Notes under the pieces: model-generated
Seen by the model: only the letters and a program-made list of their open reading frames with translations
Database searches by the model: none
Told to the model about the DNA's origin: nothing
Shown here: piece by piece, positions 1-9,754 of the stretch
Numbering within the stretch: the first letter of the stretch is position 1
How the letters are laid out: every line of letters begins with the position of its first letter
Made by a program: the position numbers and the translations under genes
NCBI RefSeq assembly: GCF_900107095.1
Contig: NZ_FNOR01000002.1
Coordinates: 248,001-312,000, forward strand
Direction: 5' to 3'
Source: Collimonas sp. OK242
GTDB taxonomy: Bacteria > Pseudomonadota > Gammaproteobacteria > Burkholderiales > Burkholderiaceae_D
Length of the DNA stretch: 64,000 bases

Positions 1-542
1 CCGCCCGAGCCGCAATTGAGGCGGCCAAGGCCCAGGTGACCGGCGCTCGCTCGGCGGCCAGCGCCGGCAGCGCAACCACGGCCCGCATCGAAGTCGATAT
101 TGCCGACAGCCAGCTTACGGCGCCGCGCGACGGCCGCGTTCAATATCGGGTGGCTGAACCGGGCGAAGTGCTGGCCAGCGGCGGCAAGGTGCTCAACCTG
201 GTCGACCTGAGCGACGTCTACATGACTTTCTTTCTGCCCGAAACCGCCGTCGGCAAACTGGCGCTGGGAGGCGAGGTACGGCTGGTGCTCGATGCCGCTC
301 CGGAATATGTCATTCCGGCGACCATATCTTTCGTTGCCAGCACCGCACAGTTCACGCCAAAGACAGTGGAAACCAGCAGCGAACGGCAAAAACTGATGTT
401 TCGCGTGAAAGCGAAAATCGACCGCGGCCTGCTGCTGAAGCACCTAAGCCTAGTGAAAACCGGAATACCCGGCGTGGCCTGGGTTAAGCTCGACCGGCAA
501 GCCGCCTGGCCGGCACAATTGGCGCTCAAGGTTCCGCAGTGA
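1..542 (+). CDS. yhiI: HlyD-family membrane fusion protein (YhiI-like), 5' truncated
   Basis: Periplasmic adaptor of an ABC export system. The reading frame is open from base 3 to the left edge, so the N-terminal anchor and most of the coiled-coil hairpin lie outside the window. What remains begins in an Ala-rich helical segment, then shows the second lipoyl-like half ([13 protein letters not shown]) and the beta-barrel domain ([15 protein letters not shown]), the usual HlyD/EmrA C-terminal order. The stop overlaps the GTG start of the next gene by 4 bp (GTGA), indicating translational coupling. The order HlyD protein, double-ATPase/permease fusion, ABC-2 permease matches Escherichia coli yhiI-rbbA-yhhJ. 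The substrate is unknown. Confidence 0.85.
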   Translation, partial: ARAAIEAAKAQVTGARSAASAGSATTARIEVDIADSQLTAPRDGRVQYRVAEPGEVLASGGKVLNLVDLSDVYMTFFLPETAVGKLALGGEVRLVLDAAPEYVIPATISFVASTAQFTPKTVETSSERQKLMFRVKAKIDRGLLLKHLSLVKTGIPGVAWVKLDRQAAWPAQLALKVPQ

Positions 543-3283
543 ATGCGGCAGACATTGACCTGGAGCCGGTCGTCCGCCTGAGCGGAGTCAGCCTGCGTTA
601 TGGCAAGAACGCGGCATTGGACAACATCACCGTCTCCTTGCCATCTCAGCGCATGGTGGGCTTGATCGGTCCTGACGGCGTCGGCAAGTCCAGCCTGATG
701 TCATTGGCCGCCGGCGCACGTTCAGTACAGCAGGGGAGCGTCGAAACCTTGCATGGCGACATGGCGGACAGGCGCCATCGCGAACTGGTATGTCCGCGTA
801 TTGCCTACATGCCGCAAGGTTTGGGGAAAAATCTCTATCCGACTCTATCGGTAGAAGAAAATCTGCAGTTTTTCGGGCGCTTGTTCGGCCACAGCGGCAA
901 GGAACGCCGGCGCCGCATTGACGAACTTAGCGCCAGCACCGGGCTGGCTATGTTTCTTGACCGCCCGGTAGGAAAACTGTCTGGCGGCATGAAGCAGAAA
1001 CTCGGGCTATGCTGCGCGCTCATCCATGATCCCGATCTGTTGATTCTCGATGAACCTACCACCGGCGTCGACCCTTTGGCCCGCTCTCAATTCTGGCAGC
1101 TGATTGCCCGCATACGCGAGACTCGCCCAGGCATGAGCATCGTCGTCGCCACGGCCTATATGGAAGAAGCCCAGGGCTTCGACTGGTTGATTGCGATGGA
1201 CGCCGGGCAGATATTGGCCGCCGGCACGCCGGATCAGCTGCTGGCCCAGACTGCCACCCACTCCCTGGAAGCAGCTTTCATCGCACTTCTACCAGAACAA
1301 AAGCGGCGCGGCCATCAAGCTGTCGACGTTCCGCCGCTATGTCAGTCCGAGGACGCCGAGATTGCCATCGAAGCAAAAGACCTGAGCATGCGCTTTGGTG
1401 ATTTTCTTGCGGTGGACCATGTCAATTTCCGCATCCGGCGCGGGGAAATCTTTGGCTTTCTCGGCTCCAATGGCTGCGGCAAGTCGACCACGATGAAAAT
1501 GCTGACCGGGCTGCTGCCGGCCAGCGAAGGGAAGGCATGGCTGTTCGGCCGCGAGCTCGACCCCAGAGATATCGATACGCGGCGCCGCGTGGGCTACATG
1601 TCGCAGGCGTTTTCACTCTACAGCGAACTGACCGTGCGCCAGAATCTCGTGCTGCATGCGCGTCTGTACGATGTGCCGGCATTGGATATCGTGCCGCGGG
1701 TGACTGAGCTGGCACAGCGCTTCAGTCTGGTGAACAATCTTGACGCCCTGCCAGACAGTCTGCCGCTCGGCATCCGGCAACGCCTGTCGCTGGCGGTAGC
1801 GATGGTGCATAAGCCTGAACTTCTGATCCTCGACGAACCGACCTCCGGCGTCGATCCTGTCGCGCGCGACGATTTCTGGCGTCTCATGATAGAACTCGCG
1901 CGGCATGACCAGGTGACGATTTTCATCTCCACTCACTTCATGAACGAGGCGGAACGATGCGACCGGATTTCACTGATGCATGCCGGCCGGGTGCTGGTGA
2001 CGGATTCTCCCAAAGCGCTGGTGCAGCAATGCGGTGCGGCTACGCTGGAACTTGCTTTCATCGATTATCTTGAAAAAGCCGGCGATGCTGCCATGGCGAC
2101 AGAGCGCATCGCGCCACCCGCAGCTGCAGCTTCCCGCATCACGGATGTTCAGCACCGCCATTTCAGTGCGGGCCGCATGGCCAGCTACATGTGGCGCGAA
2201 TCGCTGGAATTGCGGCGCGATCCGGTGCGGGCCACGCTGGCGCTGCTCGGCACCGCGATACTGATGTTTATCATCGGCTACGGCATCAGCCTGGACGTCG
2301 AGAATTTGCCCTATGCAGTGCTGGATCGGGACCAGACCATGCTGAGCCAGAGTTATGCGCTGAGCCTGTCCGGCTCGCATTATTTCGTCGAGAAGCCGGC
2401 CCTCTCCGACTATGCAGAACTTGACCGGCGCATGCGTAGCGGAGAATTATCGCTGGCCCTGGAAATACCGCCCGGTTTCGCACGCGATCTCGCAAAAGGC
2501 CATGCGGTGCAGGTAGGCGCTTGGGTCGACGGTGCGATGCCCATCCGGGCCGAAACCATACGCGGCTATGTACAAACAATGCATCAGATGTGGCTGGCCG
2601 ACATTGCCAGGCGCAGACTGGGCCAGAAGCCTGGATTAATGGGCGCATTGGAAACCCGTTACCGTTACAACCCCGATGTCAGAAGCTTGCCGGCAATGAT
2701 ACCGGCCATCATACCGCTGCTGCTGCTGATGATTCCCGCGATGCTGGCGGCGCTGTCGGTCGTACGCGAAAAAGAACTTGGCTCCATCATGAATCTGTAT
2801 GTCACTCCCGTCACGCGCACTGAATTTCTTCTCGGTAAGCAGCTGCCGTACATTGCCCTTGCCATGTTCAATTTTCTGTTGCTGACGATATTGGCGGTTA
2901 CCATATTTGGCGTACCAATCACCGGCAGTTTCCCGACACTCGCCGCGGCCGCCCTGATTTTCGCGGTTTGCTCTACCGGGTTCGGCCTGTTGGCGTCCAC
3001 TTTTACCAAGAGCCAGATCGCGGCCATGTTCGTCACCATGATAGGCACTATCATCCCGTGCGTGCAATTCGCCGGCTTGCTGAATCCGGTTTCATCGCTG
3101 GAAGGCATAGGCGCATTCATAGGCCGCATATACCCGGCAACATACTTCTTGAATATCAGCCGTGGCGTATTCAGCAAGGGCCTGGATATCTCCAGGCTGG
3201 CGCCTTCTTTCTGGCCGCTATTGATAGCGGCGCCCGTCATCCTGGGATTGGCCGTGCTCTTACTGAAAAAGCAGGAATCATGA
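539..3283 (+). CDS. rbbA: RbbA-like fused ABC transporter: two ATPase domains plus ABC-2 permease
   Basis: The 914-residue protein has two nucleotide-binding domains followed by an ABC-2 type membrane domain, the architecture and approximate length of E. coli RbbA (from memory about 911 residues). Domain 1: Walker [10 protein letters not shown] at residues 44-52, signature LSGGMKQKL near 146, Walker [14 protein letters not shown] near 165. Domain 2: Walker [10 protein letters not shown] near 310, degenerate signature LPLGIRQRL near 407, Walker [14 protein letters not shown]. Membrane segments begin near residue 565 and cluster in the last 220 residues. E. coli RbbA was described as ribosome-associated, but the permease half and the flanking adaptor and permease genes point to an export pump. 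GTG start, coupled to the gene before it; overlaps the next gene by 4 bp. Confidence 0.9.
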   Translation: MNAADIDLEPVVRLSGVSLRYGKNAALDNITVSLPSQRMVGLIGPDGVGKSSLMSLAAGARSVQQGSVETLHGDMADRRHRELVCPRIAYMPQGLGKNLYPTLSVEENLQFFGRLFGHSGKERRRRIDELSASTGLAMFLDRPVGKLSGGMKQKLGLCCALIHDPDLLILDEPTTGVDPLARSQFWQLIARIRETRPGMSIVVATAYMEEAQGFDWLIAMDAGQILAAGTPDQLLAQTATHSLEAAFIALLPEQKRRGHQAVDVPPLCQSEDAEIAIEAKDLSMRFGDFLAVDHVNFRIRRGEIFGFLGSNGCGKSTTMKMLTGLLPASEGKAWLFGRELDPRDIDTRRRVGYMSQAFSLYSELTVRQNLVLHARLYDVPALDIVPRVTELAQRFSLVNNLDALPDSLPLGIRQRLSLAVAMVHKPELLILDEPTSGVDPVARDDFWRLMIELARHDQVTIFISTHFMNEAERCDRISLMHAGRVLVTDSPKALVQQCGAATLELAFIDYLEKAGDAAMATERIAPPAAAASRITDVQHRHFSAGRMASYMWRESLELRRDPVRATLALLGTAILMFIIGYGISLDVENLPYAVLDRDQTMLSQSYALSLSGSHYFVEKPALSDYAELDRRMRSGELSLALEIPPGFARDLAKGHAVQVGAWVDGAMPIRAETIRGYVQTMHQMWLADIARRRLGQKPGLMGALETRYRYNPDVRSLPAMIPAIIPLLLLMIPAMLAALSVVREKELGSIMNLYVTPVTRTEFLLGKQLPYIALAMFNFLLLTILAVTIFGVPITGSFPTLAAAALIFAVCSTGFGLLASTFTKSQIAAMFVTMIGTIIPCVQFAGLLNPVSSLEGIGAFIGRIYPATYFLNISRGVFSKGLDISRLAPSFWPLLIAAPVILGLAVLLLKKQES

Positions 3284-4410
3284 AGCTTCGGCAATGTAAA
3301 AACATTCTTCATCTGGGCATCAAGGAATTATGGAGCCTGCTGCGCGACCCCATGATGCTGCTGCTCATACTGTACACATTCACGGCATCCATCTATATCG
3401 CCGCCACAGCCATGCCGGAAACCTTGCACAACGCATCTATCGCGATTGTCGATGAAGACGGCTCGCAGCTCTCGGCACGTATCGTGAGCAGTTTCTACCC
3501 CCCTCACTTTAAGATTCCGAAATTGGTTTCAATCGCCGAGATGGACTCCGGCATGGACAACGGCGAGTATACCTTCGTGCTGGATATTCCTCCCGGATTT
3601 CAGCGCGATACGCTTGCCGGCCATACGTCCAGCATACAGCTGAATATTGATGCCACCCGCATGACCCAAGCGTTTACGGGCAATGGCTACATTCAGCAAA
3701 TCGTCGGCTCCGAAATCGCCGCCTTCTTGCAGCATTACCGCAGCAATGCTCCTGCTCCCGTGGATCTGGCTTTGCGCATGCGTTTCAATCCAAACCTGGA
3801 ACAGTCCTGGTTCGGTGCGTTGATGGAAATCATCAACAACGTCACCATGCTGTCTATCATCCTGACCGGCGCCGCCTTGATCCGTGAGCGCGAGCATGGC
3901 ACCATCGAGCATTTGCTGGTGATGCCGGTGACGCCTTTCGAAATCATGCTGGCCAAAATATGGTCGATGGGACTGGTGGTGCTGCTGGCGGCGATGCTCG
4001 GGCTGGTACTTGTCGTGCAAGGCATGCTGCATGTTGCGATTGAGGGATCGATCGCGCTGTTCATGCTGGCCGTGGCGCTGCATTTGTTCGCCACCACATC
4101 AATGGGCATTTTCCTGGCCACGCTGGCGCGCTCCATGCCGCAGTTTGGCATGCTGCTGGTATTGGTGCTGCTGCCCTTGCAACTGCTTTCAGGAGGTAGC
4201 ACGCCGCGCGAGAGCATGCCGCTATTCGTGCAAAATGCCATGCTGATTGCACCGACAACTTATTTTGTAGAACTGGGACAGGCCATCTTATATCGCGGAG
4301 CCGGCATCCAGGTAGTCTGGAAACCGATGTTGATGCTGATCGCGATAGGGGTCACATTGTTTACCGCTTCACATTTACGCTTTCGCAGGACCATCAGTCA
4401 GTTGGGCTGA
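3280..4410 (+). CDS. yhhJ: ABC-2 type permease (YhhJ-like)
   Basis: Second membrane subunit of the export system, 376 residues. The ATG at 3280 overlaps the rbbA stop as ATGA. The frame is open further upstream to 2968, but that part is a shadow of rbbA. One N-terminal membrane helix ([18 protein letters not shown]) is followed by a large periplasmic loop, then five or so helices with the ABC-2 motif region around [21 protein letters not shown]. The paired architecture (one permease fused to ATPases, one separate) suggests a heterodimeric pore. The gene overlaps the convergent L,D-transpeptidase gene by 13 bp, leaving no room for a terminator between them. Confidence 0.88.
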   Translation: MKLRQCKNILHLGIKELWSLLRDPMMLLLILYTFTASIYIAATAMPETLHNASIAIVDEDGSQLSARIVSSFYPPHFKIPKLVSIAEMDSGMDNGEYTFVLDIPPGFQRDTLAGHTSSIQLNIDATRMTQAFTGNGYIQQIVGSEIAAFLQHYRSNAPAPVDLALRMRFNPNLEQSWFGALMEIINNVTMLSIILTGAALIREREHGTIEHLLVMPVTPFEIMLAKIWSMGLVVLLAAMLGLVLVVQGMLHVAIEGSIALFMLAVALHLFATTSMGIFLATLARSMPQFGMLLVLVLLPLQLLSGGSTPRESMPLFVQNAMLIAPTTYFVELGQAILYRGAGIQVVWKPMLMLIAIGVTLFTASHLRFRRTISQLG

Positions 4411-6011
4411 CTCCATGCATTCGCGCGCGCATTGCGCCGCGCCGTCTCTTTTTTCCTTAACGCTGTGTCGAGCACTTTATCGTTGCCATAGATATCGCTA
4501 AAAAAATAGACTTTGCGATCCTTTTTTACAATCACGGTAGCGTATGCAATGACAACCGGCAACGGATGCCTGAGCCGCAGAGTAGCTGATTTTCCGCTGT
4601 CCATTGCGCTGCGTATGCGTTGCGCCGTCCATTCCGGCTGATCTTGCAGGACGAATTTTGCCAGCGCCACCGGATCTTCCACCCGAATGCAGCCATGGCT
4701 GAAATCACGCCGCTCACGCCCGAACAGAGCGACTGCCGGGGTGTGATGCAGGTAAATGTCGTCATTGTTGGGAAAGATGAATTTGATATCGCCCAGCGCA
4801 TTGGCCGGGCCGGGCCGCTGGCGGATCCGCATTGTTCCTCGCATCGCCGCATCAATATTCGCAGCTGATAGATCGGCAATGACCTTTCCCGCATTGTTGA
4901 CGAATTCGAGGCCTTGCTGATCGAAATAGGCAGGATCGCGCCGCAAGCGCGGCGCTACTTCAGCTCTGGCGATTGAAGCCGGGATATTCCAGTAAGGACT
5001 GAATTCAATATACCGCATGTTTTCGACGATCAGCGGCGTCTGCCTGTTCAATGCCTTGCCGACAATGACATTCATGCTGATCCTGAGGTCGCCATCCTTG
5101 GTCCCGTAGGCACGCAAGACAAACTCCGGGATGTTAACCACTATCATGCGGTCGCTCATCAGAAGCGGTGTCCATCGCAAGCGCTCGAGAGTCAGTTCAA
5201 TTTGATGTATGCGCTGCGTGAGCGGCGTATTCAGTTCCGCAAAGGTGTTCTTGCCGACTATGCCATCGCCGTCCAGGCCGTGCCGGAGCTGAAACGCCTT
5301 GACGCCTTCGACCACGGCTCCTTTATAGTCGGTGCCGGCCGGTGCGGCGGTAGCCATGTCGCCCAGTGCAGCCAATCGTTGCGCCAGCAGATTGACGCCG
5401 GCATACGACTGGCCGGGGGCAAGCCGGTTGGCGGGAAGCTGTGGCAAGCGCTGCTGCAAAGCCGGGATTTTAGCCAGTTCGCGATACGCGGCCAGCGTTT
5501 GCCGCAGATGGGCATAGAGCGGCAGCTGCGGCGCGGCGGCACGAACGGCGGCTGCCAGGGCATGGTGGGCCAAGGCTTGCCGCAGATATGCAGCGGGATC
5601 CAGCTGTTTCGGCTGCGTCTTGAAAGACGGATAGATAGCGCGCGGATCCAGCCGTCCGAAATGCAGGTCAACGATGAGCTGCTCCATTGCCTGCGTCATT
5701 AACGCCGAATGTTCGATATCGCCCTCACTCGAAGAGCGCGCTCCGCGCTTGGCATCGCCGACGATGCGCGCCAGGACGTTGGCGTGATAGTCGTCCGGGT
5801 CAAGTCCATCCTGGTCTGAGGACTGCAGGATCTGGACTGCCTGGATGGCATCGGTGCTCGGCTGGCCATTTTCAAACCAGGCTGGCAGCTCATCGGCAAA
5901 TGCGTTCCAGCTATACCCGGATAAAAGAAAGATTACCGAAAAGATCGCATGTCCGGCAGACCATGGGCGACGATGCATTATTGCCGCTGCCTCCTTGCTG
6001 TCACACGTCAT
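4398..6011 (-). CDS. L,D-transpeptidase of the YcbB/LdtD type
   Basis: Periplasmic enzyme that forms 3-3 (mDAP-mDAP) cross-links in peptidoglycan. The 537-residue product has a signal-peptide-like start, an N-terminal YcbB-type scaffold region, a peptidoglycan-binding domain 1 (FQLRHGLDGDGIVGKNTF near residue 240) and a C-terminal YkuD domain with the catalytic motif SHGCIRVEDP, where Cys is the nucleophile. The length fits the large LdtD class. The ATG at 6011 overlaps the stop of the upstream oleate hydratase gene (ATGA); a second ATG at 5978 would give a more normal signal peptide (MHRRPWSAGHAIF...), so the start is uncertain by 11 residues. Probably cotranscribed with ohyA and adhP. Confidence 0.88.
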   Translation of the reverse strand: MTCDSKEAAAIMHRRPWSAGHAIFSVIFLLSGYSWNAFADELPAWFENGQPSTDAIQAVQILQSSDQDGLDPDDYHANVLARIVGDAKRGARSSSEGDIEHSALMTQAMEQLIVDLHFGRLDPRAIYPSFKTQPKQLDPAAYLRQALAHHALAAAVRAAAPQLPLYAHLRQTLAAYRELAKIPALQQRLPQLPANRLAPGQSYAGVNLLAQRLAALGDMATAAPAGTDYKGAVVEGVKAFQLRHGLDGDGIVGKNTFAELNTPLTQRIHQIELTLERLRWTPLLMSDRMIVVNIPEFVLRAYGTKDGDLRISMNVIVGKALNRQTPLIVENMRYIEFSPYWNIPASIARAEVAPRLRRDPAYFDQQGLEFVNNAGKVIADLSAANIDAAMRGTMRIRQRPGPANALGDIKFIFPNNDDIYLHHTPAVALFGRERRDFSHGCIRVEDPVALAKFVLQDQPEWTAQRIRSAMDSGKSATLRLRHPLPVVIAYATVIVKKDRKVYFFSDIYGNDKVLDTALRKKETARRNARANAWSQPN

Positions 6012-7573
6012 CGCAACGCTTTGATCAACGCCTCGAATTGGACTGCGAGCGATTTATCATGCGGCTTGACGGCAGGCACCGGACGATCGACACGGAGCAA
6101 TTGATAGACCGCCGCTTGCGCCGCGCGCACCGAATATTCGACGGTGAAAACGACATCATCCGCAATTTCGACGAACTGGCTGATGAAGGCCAGGTTCTTG
6201 GAGTTCTGCGGGACCGGCAACGGCCGGTCGCCACGCGTGCGCGGCATGAACATGCTGGTAATGTAGGGCATGCGGCATGGGATGCAGATCGCCTGGGCGA
6301 GCGAATCTCGATCGAAGCGCAGATGCCCGCACAGCTCGCGCAGAATTTCCTCGCCGTTACATTCGGCCATCGGCTTGGCGACAAAATTTCCCACTCTGTC
6401 CGGAAACAGGGCGTAACCCCAGAATACCTGTACATCATCGGGCTGGCCGGGAAAATGCGGCTGATGCGGCAGCACCACCGACATCAGCCAGTTGGAATCC
6501 TTGAATGTTACCAGGCCGCCGGTTCCTGCCTCGTTTCCGCTGAAGTTCTTCATGCCGCTGAAGAACGCCGGATTCTTCGCGGTTACCGTGAACGATTCCC
6601 AAGACGACTGGGCAATACAGCTGTTGAAGACGGCGGGATTCCCAAATTCCGGCCTGCCCTGCGCCAGCTTTTCCCACAGCGTCCAGCCGCCGCTGTCAAG
6701 CTTGGATAAGGGAGCAGGCGCAGTCGTCATGGAACCCAGGCTGGAGGCATCGGTCATTGAGCCATTTTGAAAGAAAACCAGATCGCCAGGCCGAACTTCG
6801 ATGACCTCGCTCACGCCTTGCCGCCGGCAGCGGATGGCGCTGACCACGAACATGCCATCGACTGTCTTGTGCTCAAGATCCGTCACCGCGCAATCCATGA
6901 CGAAACTGACGCCCTCCGCCAGCAGCCAGCTGTGCAGCGGGCGAACCAGGGAGTCGTATTGATTGAAGATGGTGCGCTTGACGCCGCCCAGCGTTTCGAT
7001 ACGTGTGAATTCCAGCATGAAGCGATGTAGATAGCGCTTGAACTCTACCGCGCTGTGCCAGGGCTGGAAAGCGAAGGTGGTGGACCACATGTACCAGAAT
7101 GCAGTCTCAAAGAAAGGCGGCGACAGCCAATCGGTGATACGGCTGTTGCTTAGAGTGTCTTCGTCCGTATTGCTGAGTTTTAGCAGTTCGGCGCGATCCT
7201 GCATCGAAAAACCCATCGACGTCACCGGCGCTTTGCCGCGCCAGCGGTCGACCAGGCGCGCCTTTGAATCAGACCTGTGCAGCTCGTTGAATTCAATGGT
7301 TTCTTCAAGCACAGACTGGTTCTTCGCAGTCAGCGACGGAATCGACTTGAACAGATCCCAGGTGCATTCGTAGTTGTCGAAGGTCAGCATACGGCCGCCG
7401 CGCATGGAGTAGCCCTGTTCCGGATTGCCGCATCCGTCCAGGCTTCCGCCCGCAACGGCAGCAGCCTCCAGGATGGTGATATCGCTGCCCTGCATCTTGC
7501 CGTCGCGGATCATGAATGCGGCGGCCGCCATGGAGCCGATGCCGCCTCCCACCAGATATGCTTTCTTGTTCAT
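6008..7573 (-). CDS. ohyA: Oleate hydratase
   Basis: FAD-dependent enzyme of the myosin-cross-reactive-antigen family that adds water across the cis-9 double bond of oleate to give 10-hydroxystearate. About 521 residues, a usual length. The N-terminus carries the dinucleotide-binding fold (VGGGIGSMAAAAFMIRDG), followed by the family segments EAAAVAGGSLDG and RGGRMLTFDNYECTWDLF, and later NPAVFNSCIAQSSWESFTVT. I chose the ATG at 7573 because AGAGGA lies about 10 bases upstream; a GTG two codons earlier is less well placed. Only 38 bp separate it from adhP, and it overlaps the L,D-transpeptidase gene by 4 bp, so the three genes probably form one transcript. Confidence 0.92.
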   Translation of the reverse strand: MNKKAYLVGGGIGSMAAAAFMIRDGKMQGSDITILEAAAVAGGSLDGCGNPEQGYSMRGGRMLTFDNYECTWDLFKSIPSLTAKNQSVLEETIEFNELHRSDSKARLVDRWRGKAPVTSMGFSMQDRAELLKLSNTDEDTLSNSRITDWLSPPFFETAFWYMWSTTFAFQPWHSAVEFKRYLHRFMLEFTRIETLGGVKRTIFNQYDSLVRPLHSWLLAEGVSFVMDCAVTDLEHKTVDGMFVVSAIRCRRQGVSEVIEVRPGDLVFFQNGSMTDASSLGSMTTAPAPLSKLDSGGWTLWEKLAQGRPEFGNPAVFNSCIAQSSWESFTVTAKNPAFFSGMKNFSGNEAGTGGLVTFKDSNWLMSVVLPHQPHFPGQPDDVQVFWGYALFPDRVGNFVAKPMAECNGEEILRELCGHLRFDRDSLAQAICIPCRMPYITSMFMPRTRGDRPLPVPQNSKNLAFISQFVEIADDVVFTVEYSVRAAQAAVYQLLRVDRPVPAVKPHDKSLAVQFEALIKALR

Positions 7574-7611
7574 TGTCACTGATTCCTCTGAAAATTTATG
7601 ATCCGTTTTGC

Positions 7612-8646
7612 TCAGTTCTTGCGGAAATCGATCACCACCCGAGACGCAACGTCGCCATGCTCAAGCCGTTCGAAAACACGATTGATGGCAGATAGCGGCT
7701 GCAATTCGATATGCGCCTTGACCTTGCCTTCGGCGGCAAAGGCAAGCGCTTCGGCCATGTCCTGGCGCGTGCCTACGAACGAGCCGCGCACCGTGATGCA
7801 ATTTGCCACCACGTCGAACAGCGGGAACGGGAATTCGCCTGGCGGCAGACCCACCAGGACGCAGGTTCCGCACTTGCGGGTCATGGCAACGCCTTGCTGG
7901 AATGCGCTAAGCGAAGGCGCCGTGATCAAGACGCCGTGGGCGCCGCCGCCGGTCGCCTCTCGCATGGCGGCCACCGCGTCGCCGGCCCGGGCATTGATCG
8001 TCAGATCAGCGCCCAGGGCTTTGGCGCTGGCCAGTTTGCCGTCGTCGATATCAACCGCGCAAACGCGCAAGCCCATCACTTTCGCGTACTGGATGGCCAG
8101 ATTTCCCAAGCCTCCGATACCTGAAATGACTATCCAGTCGCCAGGCTTTGTGTCGGTTTCCTTGATCCCCTTATACGAGGTGATTCCGGCGCAGATAATC
8201 GGCGCCGCATCGACGGCCGCAAGACCCGCGGGGATATGGGCGACATAGTTGGCATCGGCCAGGATGTATTCGGCAAAGCCGCCATTCTTCGTGTAGCCGC
8301 CGAATTGCGCTGCCGCGCATACCGTTTCGTGCGCCGAAAGACAATACTCGCAATGGCCGCAAGCCGAATAGAGCCACGGCACCCCTACCCGGTCGCCCTC
8401 CTTCACCGTGGTCACGCCGGTCCCTATCGCCACGACCAGACCGATGCCTTCATGCCCTGGAATGAAGGGCAACCCAGGTTTTAGCGGCCAATCGCCGTGG
8501 GCGGCGTGCAGGTCGGTGTGGCATACGCCGCAGGCTTCGGTTTTCACCAGGATCTGACCGGGGCCGGCAACGGGAATGTCCCATTCCCGTATCACTAATG
8601 GTTTGCCGAACTGTTCGACAACGGCAGCTTGCATTTTATTTGTCAT
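7612..8646 (-). CDS. adhP: Zinc-dependent alcohol dehydrogenase AdhP
   Basis: Cytoplasmic medium-chain dehydrogenase (344 residues) that interconverts ethanol and other primary alcohols with aldehydes using NAD+. Catalytic zinc region ACGVCHTDLHAAHGDW with GHEGIG downstream; structural zinc cysteines CGHCEYC plus the Cys at the end of SAHETVC; Rossmann motif GIGGLGNLAIQYAKVMG. Sequence and length match the propanol-preferring AdhP group. A perfect FNR-type box is centred about 73 bp upstream of the ATG, so anaerobic induction is likely. First gene of the probable adhP-ohyA-ldt unit. Confidence 0.93.
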   Translation of the reverse strand: MTNKMQAAVVEQFGKPLVIREWDIPVAGPGQILVKTEACGVCHTDLHAAHGDWPLKPGLPFIPGHEGIGLVVAIGTGVTTVKEGDRVGVPWLYSACGHCEYCLSAHETVCAAAQFGGYTKNGGFAEYILADANYVAHIPAGLAAVDAAPIICAGITSYKGIKETDTKPGDWIVISGIGGLGNLAIQYAKVMGLRVCAVDIDDGKLASAKALGADLTINARAGDAVAAMREATGGGAHGVLITAPSLSAFQQGVAMTRKCGTCVLVGLPPGEFPFPLFDVVANCITVRGSFVGTRQDMAEALAFAAEGKVKAHIELQPLSAINRVFERLEHGDVASRVVIDFRKN

Positions 8647-8712
8647 GATGCGCCTTTCATTTGGATAAATAAGTGATAGGCGCCAGCGTAACCGCGGCGG
8701 CCGGCAGCGTTA

Positions 8713-8726
8713 TTGATGTGAATCAA
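8713..8726 (-). promoter_or_regulatory. Perfect FNR/ANR box upstream of adhP
   Basis: TTGAT-GTGA-ATCAA, ten of ten consensus positions of the FNR/CRP-family anaerobic box. It is centred at 8719.5, about 73 bp before the adhP ATG and downstream of the hemerythrin gene on the same strand, so adhP is the obvious target. Placement allows an activator position at -41.5 or -61.5, though I see no convincing -10 hexamer to decide between them. Confidence 0.8.
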
Positions 8727-8755
8727 ATTTCCCCGGCAATCTAGGTCAACGCGGC

Positions 8756-9352
8756 CTAGATCGCAGGCCCCGGATTGGTCGGTGCGGGGATGATATTCAC
8801 AATCAGCAAAAACAGTTGTTCGAGGTCATATTGCAAATTGCTCCCGGCAAACGGGTCGAGATTGCCAGCGAATGCAGCGTCAACCACAGCCCAGTTCTCT
8901 GGCGTCAACAGACGCTGGGCGGCAGGTAAAACCACCTCCTCTTCCAAGCGCATGTGGTTGAAATAAAATTTAGCATATTTCTCCACCAGGTCACGAAACA
9001 CCGGGAATACGGGGCTGCCCTCTAACTCATAGCGAGTGAGCGCGTGTTCCAGTTCCCGCACCAGCGCTTCACCCAGCGTATGTTGCAACTCCAACTCAGC
9101 GAGCGTAGCGTCAAATTCATTTGTACGGTCTCGCAGCAGCTTAAACAGGTACTGGTCTTCCTTTGGATGGTGCACTTGCTCCGGATACTCGCGAATGTAG
9201 TAGAGCATCGCGCGAAACACCATTAGTCCGGGCGTTTTTTCGCCTTTATCAATAAGGCGCACAAAATGCAGCATGCCGTGGACCACGATAGCCAATTGCT
9301 CGTGCTCGTCCAATATGGTGCGTATGGCATTACGCTGCCGCAGCGATTGCAT
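8756..9352 (-). CDS. Hemerythrin HHE-domain protein
   Basis: Small helical protein (198 residues) with the His/Glu spacing of hemerythrin-like diiron proteins: DEHEQLAIVVHGMLHFV near the start, HHPKEDQYLF around residue 65, LELQHTLGE near 100 and FNHMRLEEEVVLPAA near 145. Such proteins bind O2 or NO or manage iron in the cytoplasm. Start chosen at the ATG at 9352 because AAGGAG sits 9 bases upstream; the frame can be extended only to a TTG that overlaps that ribosome site. Its position between the nitrate reductase operon and an FNR-controlled gene suggests a role in the aerobic-anaerobic shift, possibly NO handling; this is inference. Confidence 0.85.
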   Translation of the reverse strand: MQSLRQRNAIRTILDEHEQLAIVVHGMLHFVRLIDKGEKTPGLMVFRAMLYYIREYPEQVHHPKEDQYLFKLLRDRTNEFDATLAELELQHTLGEALVRELEHALTRYELEGSPVFPVFRDLVEKYAKFYFNHMRLEEEVVLPAAQRLLTPENWAVVDAAFAGNLDPFAGSNLQYDLEQLFLLIVNIIPAPTNPGPAI

Positions 9353-9754
9353 GATCGACTCCTTCAATTTTCAAGATAACGCTAAAGGTTGCGCCATTCA
9401 TTAGTGAGTATCGGCCCAGCTACAGCAAGATGTTCGTCCTTGGAAATCGCAGCAGTTGACGTATTGTTAATCGAATTTCCTAATGACAATATACTTATGA
9501 TGGCGCCAGATGAAAGATGTGGGATTGCCATTTGATTTCCCCTTGATGCGCAGCTGAAACACCATGGCAGGCGAGCGAGACTTTGCGTCATGACAGGAAA
9601 TAATCTATTAAACGACCTTCACCACCGGTTGTTCAAGTGCTGGCGCCTTATTTAATTCATAAATTTGAGGCATATCAAAAAACTGCCGGATACCTGCCAG
9701 AAGCCGACTTAAACTGCGTAAAGTCGTAACCTCAAATGACAGGGGATAGACTGG
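9353..9754. other. Divergent intergenic region, hemerythrin gene / narG
   Basis: About 400 bp, noticeably richer in A+T than its flanks. It holds the promoters of the hemerythrin gene (leftward) and narG (rightward). The FNR-type box at 9665-9678 lies on the narG side. A 69-codon reading frame at 9382-9591 on the minus strand has no ribosome site or recognisable product and is not called. I found no clear NarL-type heptamer array. Confidence 0.6.
9665..9678 (+). promoter_or_regulatory. FNR/ANR-type box upstream of narG
   Basis: TTGAG-GCAT-ATCAA matches the TTGAT-N4-ATCAA consensus at nine of ten positions. It is centred about 83 bp upstream of the narG ATG. A TAAACT hexamer at 9710-9715 could serve as -10. 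Anaerobic activation of nar operons by FNR-type regulators is well established. Confidence 0.75.

Noticed and set aside
539-3283. Degenerate signature LPLGIRQRL in the second ATPase domain of RbbA as a sign of decay
   Set aside because: As I recall, the E. coli protein has nearly the same sequence, so it appears to be a family property.
9382-9591. 69-codon minus-strand reading frame between the hemerythrin gene and narG
   Set aside because: No ribosome site or recognisable sequence; lies in the A+T-rich promoter spacer.
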